Positions 10,726-21,106 of a stretch of DNA of 38,806 nucleotides are shown here, piece by piece (positions within the stretch are counted from its first letter, which is position 1; each line of letters starts with the position of its first letter). A program made the position numbers and the translations under genes. The DNA is from Ectocarpus siliculosus. Taxonomy: Eukaryota; Sar; Phaeophyceae; Ectocarpales; Ectocarpaceae. Below the pieces are notes generated by a model that saw only the letters and a program-made list of their open reading frames with translations, made no database searches and was not told where the DNA came from. The DNA lies in assembly GCA_000310025.1 (NCBI GenBank), contig FN649752.1, forward strand, positions 1,289,987 through 1,328,792, in the 5' to 3' direction.

Positions 10726-13700
10726 AGTGAAGAAGAGTCAGGTTGTGGGCTTCTTCGAGGCCAAAGTTTTTCCTTCACGCCGCCAGTGTTCCCTCGGAAC
10801 GAGGTGGCTGGTACCTTGTTACGGTTCGTTTTTGTGCCTTCTTGCTTCCCGTTGTCGTGGGATAGCCGAACACGTTTTGAATGCTGTTTGTGTTGACGGG
10901 TGTCTCATGACGAGGATGAACCTATGATATGGTACCCTGTTTCTTGTGTTTGACCCCTGGTCGGAGTTGTTGAGTTGAAACAGGGAAAGGCAAGCAAAGC
11001 CCCTTTGGGACAGGTAAAAAGCCCGGGCAGCGCAGGGAGGCTTATCTACCCCCACGGTGGGGTGTTGAGCCGCACTGAACAGTAACAAACGGCGTGAGAA
11101 GTAGAGACCCCGAGTCGAGTGAGAGCCAGTTCCGCTAATAGAGGCCCTGAGGAAGGAGGGAAAACACCAACCGCTGCGTCAGCCGCCTTCGATGTGACTC
11201 AAGCAGCGAAGGTTTTTGCTATTGGTTGATGATATTTGAAGCAGCATGGAGCAGGATAACCACCACCACTGCCGAACCTGTCAAGAAATAATAATTGAGA
11301 GACATTCATTCCACGAGGGGCGCTCCAGCCATATTTTTCGTAACTGAAGTACATGCTGCTGCTGCCCCTTCCAACCTACCAGAATATCGAAGACGGTTTT
11401 ACCGTCAAGAGCAGAGTATGATGTGGCTTTGTATCGCGTGTGTGTGTTGCAAGTCGAAACAGTCCAGTTAGTTCTTCATTCGACGATAATTAGTTGCAGC
11501 CCATCCACCTTGACGTCCTTCATATCATGCGGTGGTTTGCCGATCTCTAGCGATGATTCTACCCGATTGGCAGAGGTGGACACGGCCTCTTGCTTTCTGA
11601 AACGATGCCCGCCATCAAGGCATGGTTTTGCGAAGTCGAAATCCGGAGGTCGAACGGACGTAACAGCTTAGTTTGTCGTACGTCTATAAGCGAGAGACAG
11701 ACGTCCGGCCGCGCGTCGAAAGGCCACAGCTAGATGGACAGCGGACAAACTCGAGCGTTCCGCCACACCGAAGTCAGAAGCCCCCGCTTTTGTGGGGAAA
11801 CACGAAAACACGCAACACGGCTATTTACTTTTCTCTTGACAGAAAGGTGGTCGATGTTTGTTTGTGACCCCGATCAGTCGAGGGACGAAAATAAAGAACA
11901 CTGCAAAACATCATGTTGTAGCAAGGAAGAGGTTGATGAAGTGTCTGCGTATACCAGTCGTTTTCGGTGAGTTGCTTTTGGAACGAGACTACTGGGGTAG
12001 GCACCGGCCTCAACTCAAGCCGCGTTGTTATTATTATTCATTCTGCATGCCCCAGCGACCTGGCGAGTGCAAAGTGGAACATTTATTCCTGTGTTCCGGC
12101 TACGATGGACAAAGAAAACATTTGTATCTTGTCTACGCAAAGTCCGATCATCCAAATAACCCAAAGGCATTTCATACCCTACCTACCCCCCCATGGTTTC
12201 TTTCTCTCTCTCTGCTCTCTCCCCTACACTTATCATTACCAATCGATCACAGAAAGAAGGGCGGCATTCGACACAATCACTGCCGACTTGAGGGGACATC
12301 ATCACTCCGGTGCGGGCGCTTGTTCTACATACGTCCACCTCTCTCGGTATCCACTCACATCATACATACATGCGAAGGCCGGCAACGCCGGGTAGAGGGG
12401 GGTACGGGACGACAATCAGTCAACAGACGGAGCGATAATCAATCAGCCAATACATACACACTCAACTCTAACTCTCCCGTGGAAAACGATGAGGACAGCG
12501 GGAATGAATGCATCGTGGGCTGGGCGATAGACCGACGGAGGAATGCAGCACGCGTGCGTGCCACATACGACGATATATTGACTCCTCCACGTTCCTTTCC
12601 CCATCCATCCCTGCTGGGATGTATCCGTCCATGCATCCCCTCCTTTCCGTCGTCCCCCCGTCCCGTGATGTCAAGATGTTGTAGCATCTACGCACCGAGT
12701 GGAGCAGCTATCGTCTCTACCTTAGCTGCAAAATACCGCCACAGAGTCTGACGTACTTGCATGCACCCCCTCCGCCAACAACCTGCCTGTTACTATGTGT
12801 TGTCTAACTTTCGCCCGCCCACCCGCCGGTATCCCGAACACTGGCGGTGACAAAACGGCGACAAGCTCCCGTGCTTGGGTGGGGTACTTCGACGCCACCT
12901 TCTCCATCCTAAAACTAACCCGGTCTATCGACAAAGAAAGCCTGTCTCAGCTCTCACTGCGCTACTAGTGTTGGTTGTGTGAGATCGGATGGTGTATTCT
13001 GCCTGGCCACCCACGGTCTCAAAGTGTGACCATTAACTGCCGGAGACAAGGCAGCAGCGGCAGCAGCAGCAGCAAGCAGCTGCGGTGATGCAGCCAATCG
13101 TACAACCGACTGTCGCCGACTCGCTACCATACCAGCGCTTTCTTTTCCAGCTTACTTACCTTACGGCAGGCACCAGCTAGCCGGTTCCATACCCACCCGT
13201 TGGCGCAGTATCACACAACAACGGTAACCAAAACAGCGTCGCCCGTACATACAGATTTGAGGGCGAGACACGGCATGACCGGGCACGCAGCACAGAAACG
13301 CAAAGCTAAGTCGGGTCGAAACGGATACACCCACTGTCTTACTCGCGTGTGCTCTAACTAAATGATAACTTTCACCCCATGCACCCAGTGGGCGTCCGTC
13401 CCAAAAACTTGCGCGGTCCACTTGCACATTGGTCCCGTTCTTACCGGGGGGACTGCGGTTCGTTCCACGTAAGACACCTTCCCCGCACTCTCCTTATACC
13501 CCGCGCTATCTGGAGTGCCGCCCGCAAGGGCGAACACAGTTGGTTTGCAAGAGACAGAAAACATCGCCGCGTCGAGCAACCAAAATACGCCATCTGTGCC
13601 ATACAAACTCCCTGCTGTACACCGGATGGTCCGTCCCCTCCCCTGTCTACAGCTAGGCCTCGACCATGTCGTCTGGGAGAGCAAACAAATCCAACAAACC

Positions 13701-15108
13701 ACAGGGAAACAAGTGCGCTTGAGCACGCCACGCCAACGCGCTCCGAAAGCACACGCGCAGTAAACAAAAACGCCACCATACCTACGCATACGTAGGACCT
13801 AGCGCTCCTCGCCCTCCTCCCAGAACCTAGAGGGCAGGACCCTAACAGTTCTACTTACTATAAACCCCGCGAGAACCCGCCGCCGCCACCGTGGCCGCAA
13901 GGCAAGCGACACCCTTCGACTGCAGCAGCGTCTGGTCTCGGAGAAGAGCCGAGAGAATGGTTGGCGGCCGCCCCCGCCCCCGAATCCGCCGCAACATTCG
14001 ACGAGGTCGCGCCTGGCCGGACGTTTTCCGATGAGATCGATTATGGCTTGCGAGCCGCTACCGCTGCCGCCCGCCGCCGCCGCCGCCGCCGCCGCCTTCC
14101 GCAGCTTGACGAACACAGGGGGCGCGGCGTCATATTTACTACTGTCCGGGGGGCGTTCGCCCCCGTCGTCACCGGCCCAACTCTCCGAGCCACGACGAGG
14201 TCAGGCATCAATTCACACGGCGCGCCGAACTAAAAATAAAAAACTGGCGCGCTCGGGGCACAAGACACTCGTCGTTGAGGACCCAGCGGCACCAGCCGCG
14301 GCTCTACTGTGGTGATGCCCAAACGGTATCTACGTTACTATTAAATATCCTTAAGAGGAGGATCCTTGTAGGGAGAGACGGGAGCTCGCCCGCGCCAGCA
14401 AAAATGTACCCTTCGAGAACGCGCCATGGCCCCCCTCCGTGCGGTTGGATCTACCCACGCTCGATCTCTCTCCCAAAGAGATGGACGTCGACCGCAGAAA
14501 AACGGCAAGCAAAACGCCAGAACCCCCCCCCCCCCGGTCAACTACCCCGATACATGGCATGGACGCCAAGGAAGGCAGGCGTGGCCCCAGCAATAAAGGC
14601 GTCCTTCCTCGTGTGCAGCCCGGCCTCGCCACGATGAGCCCGTGCCGCTGCTGCAACACAAACCGGTGCGCACGCCAAAAGGTTCACAACGCCAACACCC
14701 CGCCTCAAGCTCCAAGGACGCGAGAGACGACTCGTGGCGCCAGACTTCCGTGCAGCAGCAGTGATCTGTCGGGCGAAAAACGGTTCGCTCGGCGGACAGG
14801 CGGCGCAATTTCTGCCACTCCGGGTGTGCAGATAGGGGGGGGTCGAACATAACAGGCCGGGGGGGGGGGTCGGGGGGGGGGGGGTTGACGCCCGGTCGCT
14901 TGCCGGAAAGCTAGGTGGGTCAGCCGGTGCTTGAAACCAGCCTTGCGCCCGCCGCCGGCGTCGCTCCGCTCGAGGGTGCCCAAAAAACACAGGAAAAAAA
15001 TCCACGATGCTAGGTTCGAAGCACACAGCTCTTGTGCCTCTTGCGGAGGGGACAAACGTCCCCCGCCCGCCCACCCCTCCTTGCCGTTGCCCTTGTCATT
15101 ACCCATTG
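10726..15108. other. Intergenic, no supported gene (convergent 3' ends)
   Basis: This 4.4 kb lies between the stop of the SET-MYND gene and the stop of the RGG/PAM2 gene, which converge, so their 3' UTRs lie at its two ends. The longest open frame (plus strand, first ATG at 11937, end 12751, about 271 aa) is rich in CT-derived Ser/Leu/Pro and in Arg/His/Asn and has no motif I recognise. The GC-rich segment 13850-14200 is open in several frames on both strands because of GCC repeats. G and C homopolymers occur at 14522-14536 and 14862-14884. Confidence 0.6.
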
Positions 15109-17806
15109 TCAGTACCCCCCGGGTACGAAGGCCGGGGCATCGGCGTTTAGGTCGGGGTCGGCGCAAATGTCCTGGATGTCCACGTCGAGGGACGGGTCCG
15201 CCAGAATCTTCGACTGCCCGGGGCTCAAGAACGGGGACACCGTCGAGCTGCTGCTGCCGCCGTTCTGCCTCGGCGTGAAATCTGCGATTCCGATTCTATT
15301 CTGCTTTGGCGTGAAATCTCCTCCTCCGCTCCCGGTTCCGCCTCCAAACAGCCCGTTGCCGCCGCCGCCGACAACACGGGAAGGGCCTAGCGGGGGGGTC
15401 ACTGCGGACGGCTGGTGGTGGTGCTGGTGGTGGTGGTTGTGATGGCCGGTGAACAGGGGAGGCGGCGGCGGCGGCGGCGGCGGCGGCGTGGAGCTCAGCG
15501 CGTTGGCGAGGTCGCACAGGTACTCCGGGGAGTCTGGCGGGAACATCGGAGGAGCGGGGAGGGAGGGCATCGCCGTTACCAGCGAGGGCGGCGGCGGTGG
15601 CCCCACGCCCGCCCCCGAACCCCCGCCATTGATGACGGCCGCCACCGTCGTCGCCGTTCCCCTGGCTGGTGGTGGCGGGGCTTCCATAGACCACGGGCCT
15701 TGCCCCGCCACAAGCGGATGGCCACCGCGACCGTGCTGCTGCTGGTCCCGCTGCTGGGGCTGATGATGTCGCCCCTCTGACCAACCCCGGACGTTGTTGC
15801 TCAGAGGCTGCTGGGAGGGGGGGACGACGCTAGCCCCGCCGGTGCCGGTGCCGACACCACGTGCTTGGCGGGCCGAGGCGCCCGCTTGGCCGTGGTAGTT
15901 CAGAGCCGGAGACGCCCGATGATGCGGCGGAACCCCGTTCGCCGACGGGCCGTGCTGCGGCACGCCGTTCGCCCTTCCACCACCGCCGGCCACCCCACCG
16001 CCGCCATTGCCGCGCCCCATGAGCGCCTTGCTGGCGCCGTTCGCCCTCTGGGCACGCCTGCTGCTGCGCTGGTTGTTCCCCGAGCCCCCGCGTTCCCCGG
16101 CTCTCGCTGCCTCCGCCATCGTAGCTCCAGCGGCATCCCGAGAAGCGGGACTTCCGCCGCCGGCGCCCGTCCCACCCCTCCCCCGTCCCCCGAACCCCCC
16201 AAGGCCCTCCCGTCCGGTAGCGGCGGCGGCGGCGCCTTCTGCCCTGCCACCGCCCCCGCGCCCCGCCCCGATCGCCGCCNNNNNNNNNNNNNNNNNNNNN
16301 NNNNNNNNNNNNNNNNNNNNNNNNNNNNNNNNNNNNNNNNNNNNNNNNNNNNNNNNNNNNNNNNNNNNNNNNNNNNNNNCCGTCAGAAATCCGCCACCGC
16401 GAGGACCGTAGGCGGTTCGACCACCCCCGGGCCCCCCGCCCCGCCCCCCTCGCGCGCGGCTGCCGTTACCGCCACGTGAGGGACCCCTTCCTGTGCCGCT
16501 GCCGCCTCCGCCGCCGCGGCCGCTGTTGCCACCGCGGGGACCGCCGGCGGGGGGCGGGCCGTTCTCTTCGCGGTCTTTCCAGAGCTCCTGGTAGTGCCTG
16601 TCGAGGCGTTCGTAGTCGCCGGTGTCGTGGGTTATCGCCGTCCCGACGCGCCCGAACACGCCTCCCTGGGGGTCCATCTTTGGGCGGGGCCTGGAGTCCG
16701 AGGCGGTGTTGCACCACCTGTTGCGGAAATAGCGATGGGGGGGGGAGGGGGAGGGTCAAGCCGAGGCCGCTACAAATACCTGATTGAACGGTCTCTTGTG
16801 TGCACCCGGGAGGTGCGCGTAAATGTACTGGGCGGGGTAGAGGCTGGTGACGTCTGGCGGGTGGGACGGCAGCAACACGTGTTCCGAGCACGTGCGGCCA
16901 CGACTTGGTGTTCAGAACGTCCCGGATAAGCACAATCATGTTGCCATGAAGGACCAGGAAATACACATGTTGAAAAAACATAACAATTTTGGATACTATA
17001 TATTGTAAGAAAAAAAACAAAAACAGAAGTGATATCCATTACCCGTGCTCGAGAACACCAAACTCTGCAGCACTGGCGGCGCATCATTAGCGGACCCCCA
17101 GAACATTCCTCAACGTCTCTCCTCAGCATCTCTTTTTGATAGACCCGCGGGCCCGCGGCGGAAAGAGTCAGAACTCGCCACCGCCCGGTGGGACAAAAAA
17201 ACCAAGCCCTCACCTGAGATCCCTGTCGTACGGCACCTCCTCTAGGCTCAACGAGACCACACCGCCCTCGACCCCTCCGTTGGCCTGCTCCGTCGCCGCC
17301 AAGAACTCGCTCTCCAGCATTCCGGGGTGAACTTTCCGCACAGCGCCACCGCCGAAGCCGTTACCGGCAACTGGCGCCGGCGCCGGGACTGCCGTCAGTA
17401 CCACCGCCGCCTTAACGTCGCCACCACCGGCCCCGCCCTTTCTCCGACCGCCTCCATTCTTGCCTTTGGAAACCTGGCTGCTGCTGCCGCCGCTGCGTAC
17501 GGCAGTGGGTGTTGTGGACACCTTATGCGAGCGCCCCGCGGCCGCCGCTGCCGCCGCCGCGGTTCCTGCTGGTCCTGGCGCTGTTGCTGTATTCTCGGCC
17601 CAGATCGTTCTGCGCCCGCCGCCTCGCCCACCGCCGCCGCCACCGCCGCGCCCACCGCCATCGCCGGCCGCTGCCTTTCCGCCGCTACCGGAGGCGTGTT
17701 GCAGCAGGGTCGTTGGCTGTCGAGCAGCCGGCGTTGCCGCAGGCGTTGCTGCGTGTCCACCTCTTCGGCGACGTCTGCCGGAGTGTGCGCCAGACCCGTT
17801 GCTGGC
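15109..17806 (-). CDS. RGG/Pro-rich protein with C-terminal PAM2-like motif (5' end unresolved, gap inside)
   Basis: Three inferred exons on the minus strand: 17806-17214, 16903-16780 and 16717-15109. Exon 1 to exon 2 joins in phase 2 and gives EEVPYDRDL-SRGRTCSEHV, then DVTSLYPAQYIYAHLPGAHK. The last exon begins near GGVFGRVGTAITHDTGDYER, is followed by long RGG/GGR, Pro, His and Gln tracts and two DFTPxQN repeats, and ends LNADAPAFVPGGY before the stop. RGG tracts suggest RNA binding, and the ending fits the PAM2 consensus that binds the MLLE domain of poly(A)-binding protein, so a role in mRNA metabolism is inferred. Problems: exon 2 ends in phase 0 but the RGG frame needs phase 2 at the 16717 acceptor; the 100-N gap makes frame continuity across it unproven; and no start codon is identified upstream of 17806, where an in-frame stop precedes a plausible acceptor. 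Globular family unrecognised. Confidence 0.6.
15112..15150 (-). other. PAM2-like motif at protein C-terminus
   Basis: The last 13 codons encode LNADAPAFVPGGY. The PAM2 consensus has the core LNxxAxxFxP, and here L-N, A, F and P are all at the correct spacing. The motif normally docks on the MLLE domain of poly(A)-binding protein through the Leu and Phe side chains (family knowledge). An acidic stretch (SLDVDIQDICADPD) lies just before it, as is common for PAM2 sites. Confidence 0.65.
16280..16379. other. Assembly gap of exactly 100 N
   Basis: Exactly 100 unknown bases interrupt the GC-rich glycine/arginine-coding part of the PAM2 protein gene. A round 100 is typically a placeholder of unknown true length, and the flanking GGC repeats explain the failed assembly. 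Confidence 0.95.
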
Positions 17807-18653
17807 CTATGTTCAGGTGGTCGATTGAGACGGGGGGGGGTAGACCGGCGAGGGGGGGGGGGGGGAACCACGGTCACAAACATTCGAAAAAATCCAAGAT
17901 GCTACTGCTACTGCTGTGTTTGATGACTTGCTGGGCCCACTATTTAGTAACAGGTATTTTCCTCTCTGTAGTTCTAGAAGTGTGTGCCCTTTCTTGGGCA
18001 GTTGGCCCGTGACCACGGAAGACATGCGCGTCCGATAGATCGGTAAGGATGGTCGAAGGTGCTGCAGCAGAGACCAGCTGTCTCAAACGCGCAGACAACA
18101 AAAATGACACAACTACAATATACTGCTGCTGCTGTAGGCGGCGATTTGGGAGGAGTCGATGGACACAAGAAGTGGCAGTTGCTCCACCTCGGCCCTACAC
18201 ATTGTGCCACTGCTGTACGGGGTGCAGAACGTTAAAGTCATCTTATCAAGCAGGTCGCTGCAAATGCCGATGTAGAGGTTCTGTCAAAGCAGAGTAGCTT
18301 GGGGTCGTGCATCGGCACTTTTGGAAGCGGAACGCAGTGAGCTCCTGCTGCCCCTTGTCACGAACAAAAAAAAAAACTACCGTACATCATTCCCCTCCTT
18401 GTTGCGGCAAGTAGATGGAGGCAATTCTAATGAGTCCACATCTAGCAAGTGTTTTCTTTCATGTTCGTATTTCAACACTGACTGGCGGCACATACATGCG
18501 AATTGCCTACCGTATACATCCTCTCCTGGAAAGTCGGTCTATCGTCCTTCAACAACCCTAAAAAGTGTACCACACGATGAGAGAGCACCAGCAAAAGGTG
18601 AGACAGTTGAATAGCACAGGGATCGAATCGATTGTACCAGCCTTACGAAGCCG

Positions 18654-18715
18654 AAATCAAACCGGTAGAGACCGTTATATAGTCAGCGCTGACTAAATAG
18701 TCTACGGTTTGATTT
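18654..18715. repeat. 62-bp imperfect palindrome
   Basis: AAATCAAACCG (18654-18664) is the exact reverse complement of CGGTTTGATTT (18705-18715). The centre AGTCAGCGCTGACT (18681-18694) is a perfect palindrome, and the parts between are partly complementary. It could be a cruciform-forming MITE remnant or a hairpin RNA. No target duplication is evident. Confidence 0.75.
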
Positions 18716-19255
18716 GGCTCCTATAATAAGTCACACTAAAACAGGCAGAGTAGCGGGTAGACATCGACGCCATCAAGCACGACAGGTAGTGGTCGTGCCC
18801 CAGCACCCCCGTCACTTTGACAAGGCAAGGCATGGTACTGCTGCTGCCGTTACCGCTGTTGCTGGATGGAGCCAGCACAGCGCCTCCAAATCACGGTAGG
18901 GCGACCCGCCCTCAGTGTAGCAGTATTAATAGCAGCAGAACGCCACCACTTGCAGAAAATTGACAACTGACGAGAGTGAGCATTACGCATAACAACTTGA
19001 CCATAAGGAGAAACCAGAAAAACCATCTGGGGTCGATATTGGGATACACCCCAGAGGTGAAACAAAGAAGCCCGCTCTCGGCCGTAAGAGCTATTTTCAA
19101 GTGTTCCGTAAGAAGCAAGGGCGCCTTTGACCTTTGACAGGGGGTGGATCCACGCCATCTTCAAGGCGGAGCTTCGAGATACACATCCTGTATACTATGT
19201 ATACCGCGCTACAGCAGTCACGCGGTGTTTCATTACATCCCACTGTAATGTGAAG

Positions 19256-19256
<1 letters not shown>

Positions 19257-19286
<30 letters not shown>

Positions 19287-19287
19287 C
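19257..19287 (+). repeat. (ACA)n microsatellite
   Basis: About ten ACA units in the region upstream of the kelch-EGF gene, with no coding context. Confidence 0.85.
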
Positions 19288-20019
19288 TGTACTCGGGGTA
19301 GGTTGCAACGGCTCTTTGCTTCCGTTCGTCAGCCGGGCATCATCCCGAAACCAAAACTTCAACCAAATATCAACGACCTGGGTCTGGTGTTTAGCGTAGT
19401 GTATGGTCGCGGAGTAACAACCAACCGCTAGCAATAGTTGAAGCACCCATTTGCGACCGAACTGAACCGGGAAAAAAATGTGGTGTGGTGTGGTGTATGT
19501 TGGATTTCGTACGCCCACAGGGATATTGAAACTGGATTGGCTATTTGAGAGCAATCTGGTACTGGGATCTGGGGCAAGCAGAGAGCCCAGGACAAGAGAG
19601 AGAGCCATTGAACAAGATGAATCACACCACATGATAACCAACTGATGTATCTACATGTGCACAGCTTTGTACGGATGAAGCCATGAAGTCGCTACTCCTA
19701 AACCTCAGCGTGTCTGTCATCGAGGGCAGCGGCAAGTGTTTTCGGATTTCGATATGTTTACCCATTGCCGCGTGCGCCTGCCCACCCGCCCGAAACTCCA
19801 CCGAACCACACAGGGCGCCTGCAATAGTCTACGCGTGGTTCTCCCAGCCGCATCAGCTCTCTCAATCGCACATCTCGGTATCCAAGGTCAATGTCACATG
19901 TGGGCTAGGCGGCCCGCAACCGCTTGACACGCGTCATCAAACGCCCGTTTACATACATACACGTTTCTCGTGTGATTTTGTCATGTACAGCAGGGTTATT
20001 CCGCAACTCTAGGCGTCTC

Positions 20020-20115
20020 GGAGCAGTAGTGAAGGAGTCGGCGGCGTCTCAAAGCAGAACATGTCTGGTACAGCCGCAGGGGCTAATCGTGGTGGGTTCG
20101 ACCCCCTCCCTTTCC
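20020..20115 (+). other. Degenerate tRNA-like / SINE-head-like sequence
   Basis: TAGTGAAGGAG at 20027-20037 fits the pol III A-box pattern TRGYNNARNNG, and GGTTCGACCCC at 20095-20105 fits the B box GGTTCGANNCC. If these are tRNA positions 8 and 52, the acceptor halves GGAGCAG (20020) and CCTTTCC (20109) pair at only about five of seven positions and no convincing anticodon stem is seen. This suggests a decayed tRNA or the head of a tRNA-derived SINE rather than a working tRNA. Confidence 0.3.
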
Positions 20116-20903
20116 GTGAGTACGCGTAGTTTCTCGCTGAAACTGGGCAAGCAATACCAAGGCTGCCGCGATGCGCGGTCATGGAGTGTGCGACAACATG
20201 CGATGAAAAAATTCACCTGAGAGTTCAACCGGAGGGTACCAGACCGACCTGCACCTGTTGCTGCCGGTTGGGAACTGTCTCTCTAACCCCGACTGCTACC
20301 GGCCGCGGACACCCGAAGGCTCGAGCTCACCTGCTGCCGCGCTTGAGACACCGACATGAGGTGCTGGGTGCCGAAGTCACAGCACCCGCCTCCGTCGCTC
20401 TCTTTCCCTCCCTTGTACAATGTACCTTGGCGAGCAGCTGCTACCTTCTCGCGTGCAAGTTCTTTTCGAAAAGAGAGGAGCGAGATCCTCGAGAGTTCCT
20501 TGAAGCCTACTCTCACTCTCTCTCTCTCGCTCTATGTATCTCTCTCCCTCTTTCCAGTCGATACCAGCCGGCACCAGCGCTGACACCAAATATAGCCCCC
20601 ACAGCCGCCGCCCCCCGCTCAGGGCGCGTGCTGGGGCTTCAAAGTGGGTTGCTTCTCCAGGCCGCGCTCTCTACAGCTGCTTTGTGGGGGGAGCCGCGCA
20701 GACTGTATTTTAGCAGTAAAGAGGCATCCCAAGGGGGCTCCGCACATAACTCCGGTGCGTCCAATCTGAAGATCTTCCAACGGCGGGCGGCCCTCCCCCA
20801 CAGCCCAGGCGAGCGCTAGTCCACAGCACTGAGCAGGGCCGAAACAAGGAGTTTCGCTCTCAACAACCCGAACGAACGGGCAGTGAAGGGGTGGGGAGTG
20901 GAG

Positions 20904-21106
20904 ATGGCGTCTCGAAAGGAGGTGCCGCCGAGAGATCCGCCGATTCCAAAGACCGAGACATGGACCACGCCAAAGATCCTCAACGGTCGAGGAAGAAGTG
21001 GAAGATTTCGTGCTGTTGGTGCATCGGCAGCCGTAGCCGCGGCGGCGTTGGTGCTCACCAACTTCGTGCCGAGCGCCGACGGTTGGCGGATGTGGACAAA
21101 CGGCGG
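20904..21106 (+). CDS. Kelch-EGF gene exon 1: start and N-terminal hydrophobic segment
   Basis: It encodes MASRKEVPPRD... through a basic stretch (GRGRSGRFR) into AVGASAAVAAAALVL and ends ADGWRMWTNG, with the donor GG|GTGAGAG in phase 2. The unusually long basic N-region before the hydrophobic core suits either a signal anchor or a cleaved signal peptide ending near SADG. Confidence 0.7.

Larger units (their letters stand above)
17807..20903. other. Region between divergent genes, no supported gene
   Basis: It lies between the unresolved 5' end of the PAM2 gene (minus strand) and the start of the kelch-EGF gene (plus strand), so both promoters and possibly a 5' exon of the PAM2 gene should be here. 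It contains G homopolymers (17832-17866), a 62-bp palindrome (18654-18715), an ACA repeat (about 19257-19287) and a tRNA-like sequence (20020-20115). An open frame of about 210 codons ends at 20819 but is low-complexity and unrecognised. A short frame starting at 19683 (MKSLLLNLSVSVIEGSGK) could be a signal-like first exon, but nothing continues it. Confidence 0.5.

Noticed and set aside
13799-14233. Overlapping GC-rich frames on both strands (poly-Ala or poly-Arg, depending on frame)
   Set aside because: GCC repeats keep all frames open at once; neither strand gives a recognisable protein, so I could not choose one.
15415-16411. Long plus-strand frames opposite the RGG/PAM2 exon
   Set aside because: They are shadows of the minus-strand repeats; the minus strand has the coherent ending with a PAM2 motif and matching upstream exons.
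20181-20819. 212-codon open frame upstream of the kelch-EGF gene
   Set aside because: It is low-complexity with CT-derived Ser/Leu, has no motif, and overlaps the likely promoter or 5' UTR; kept only as a remark.
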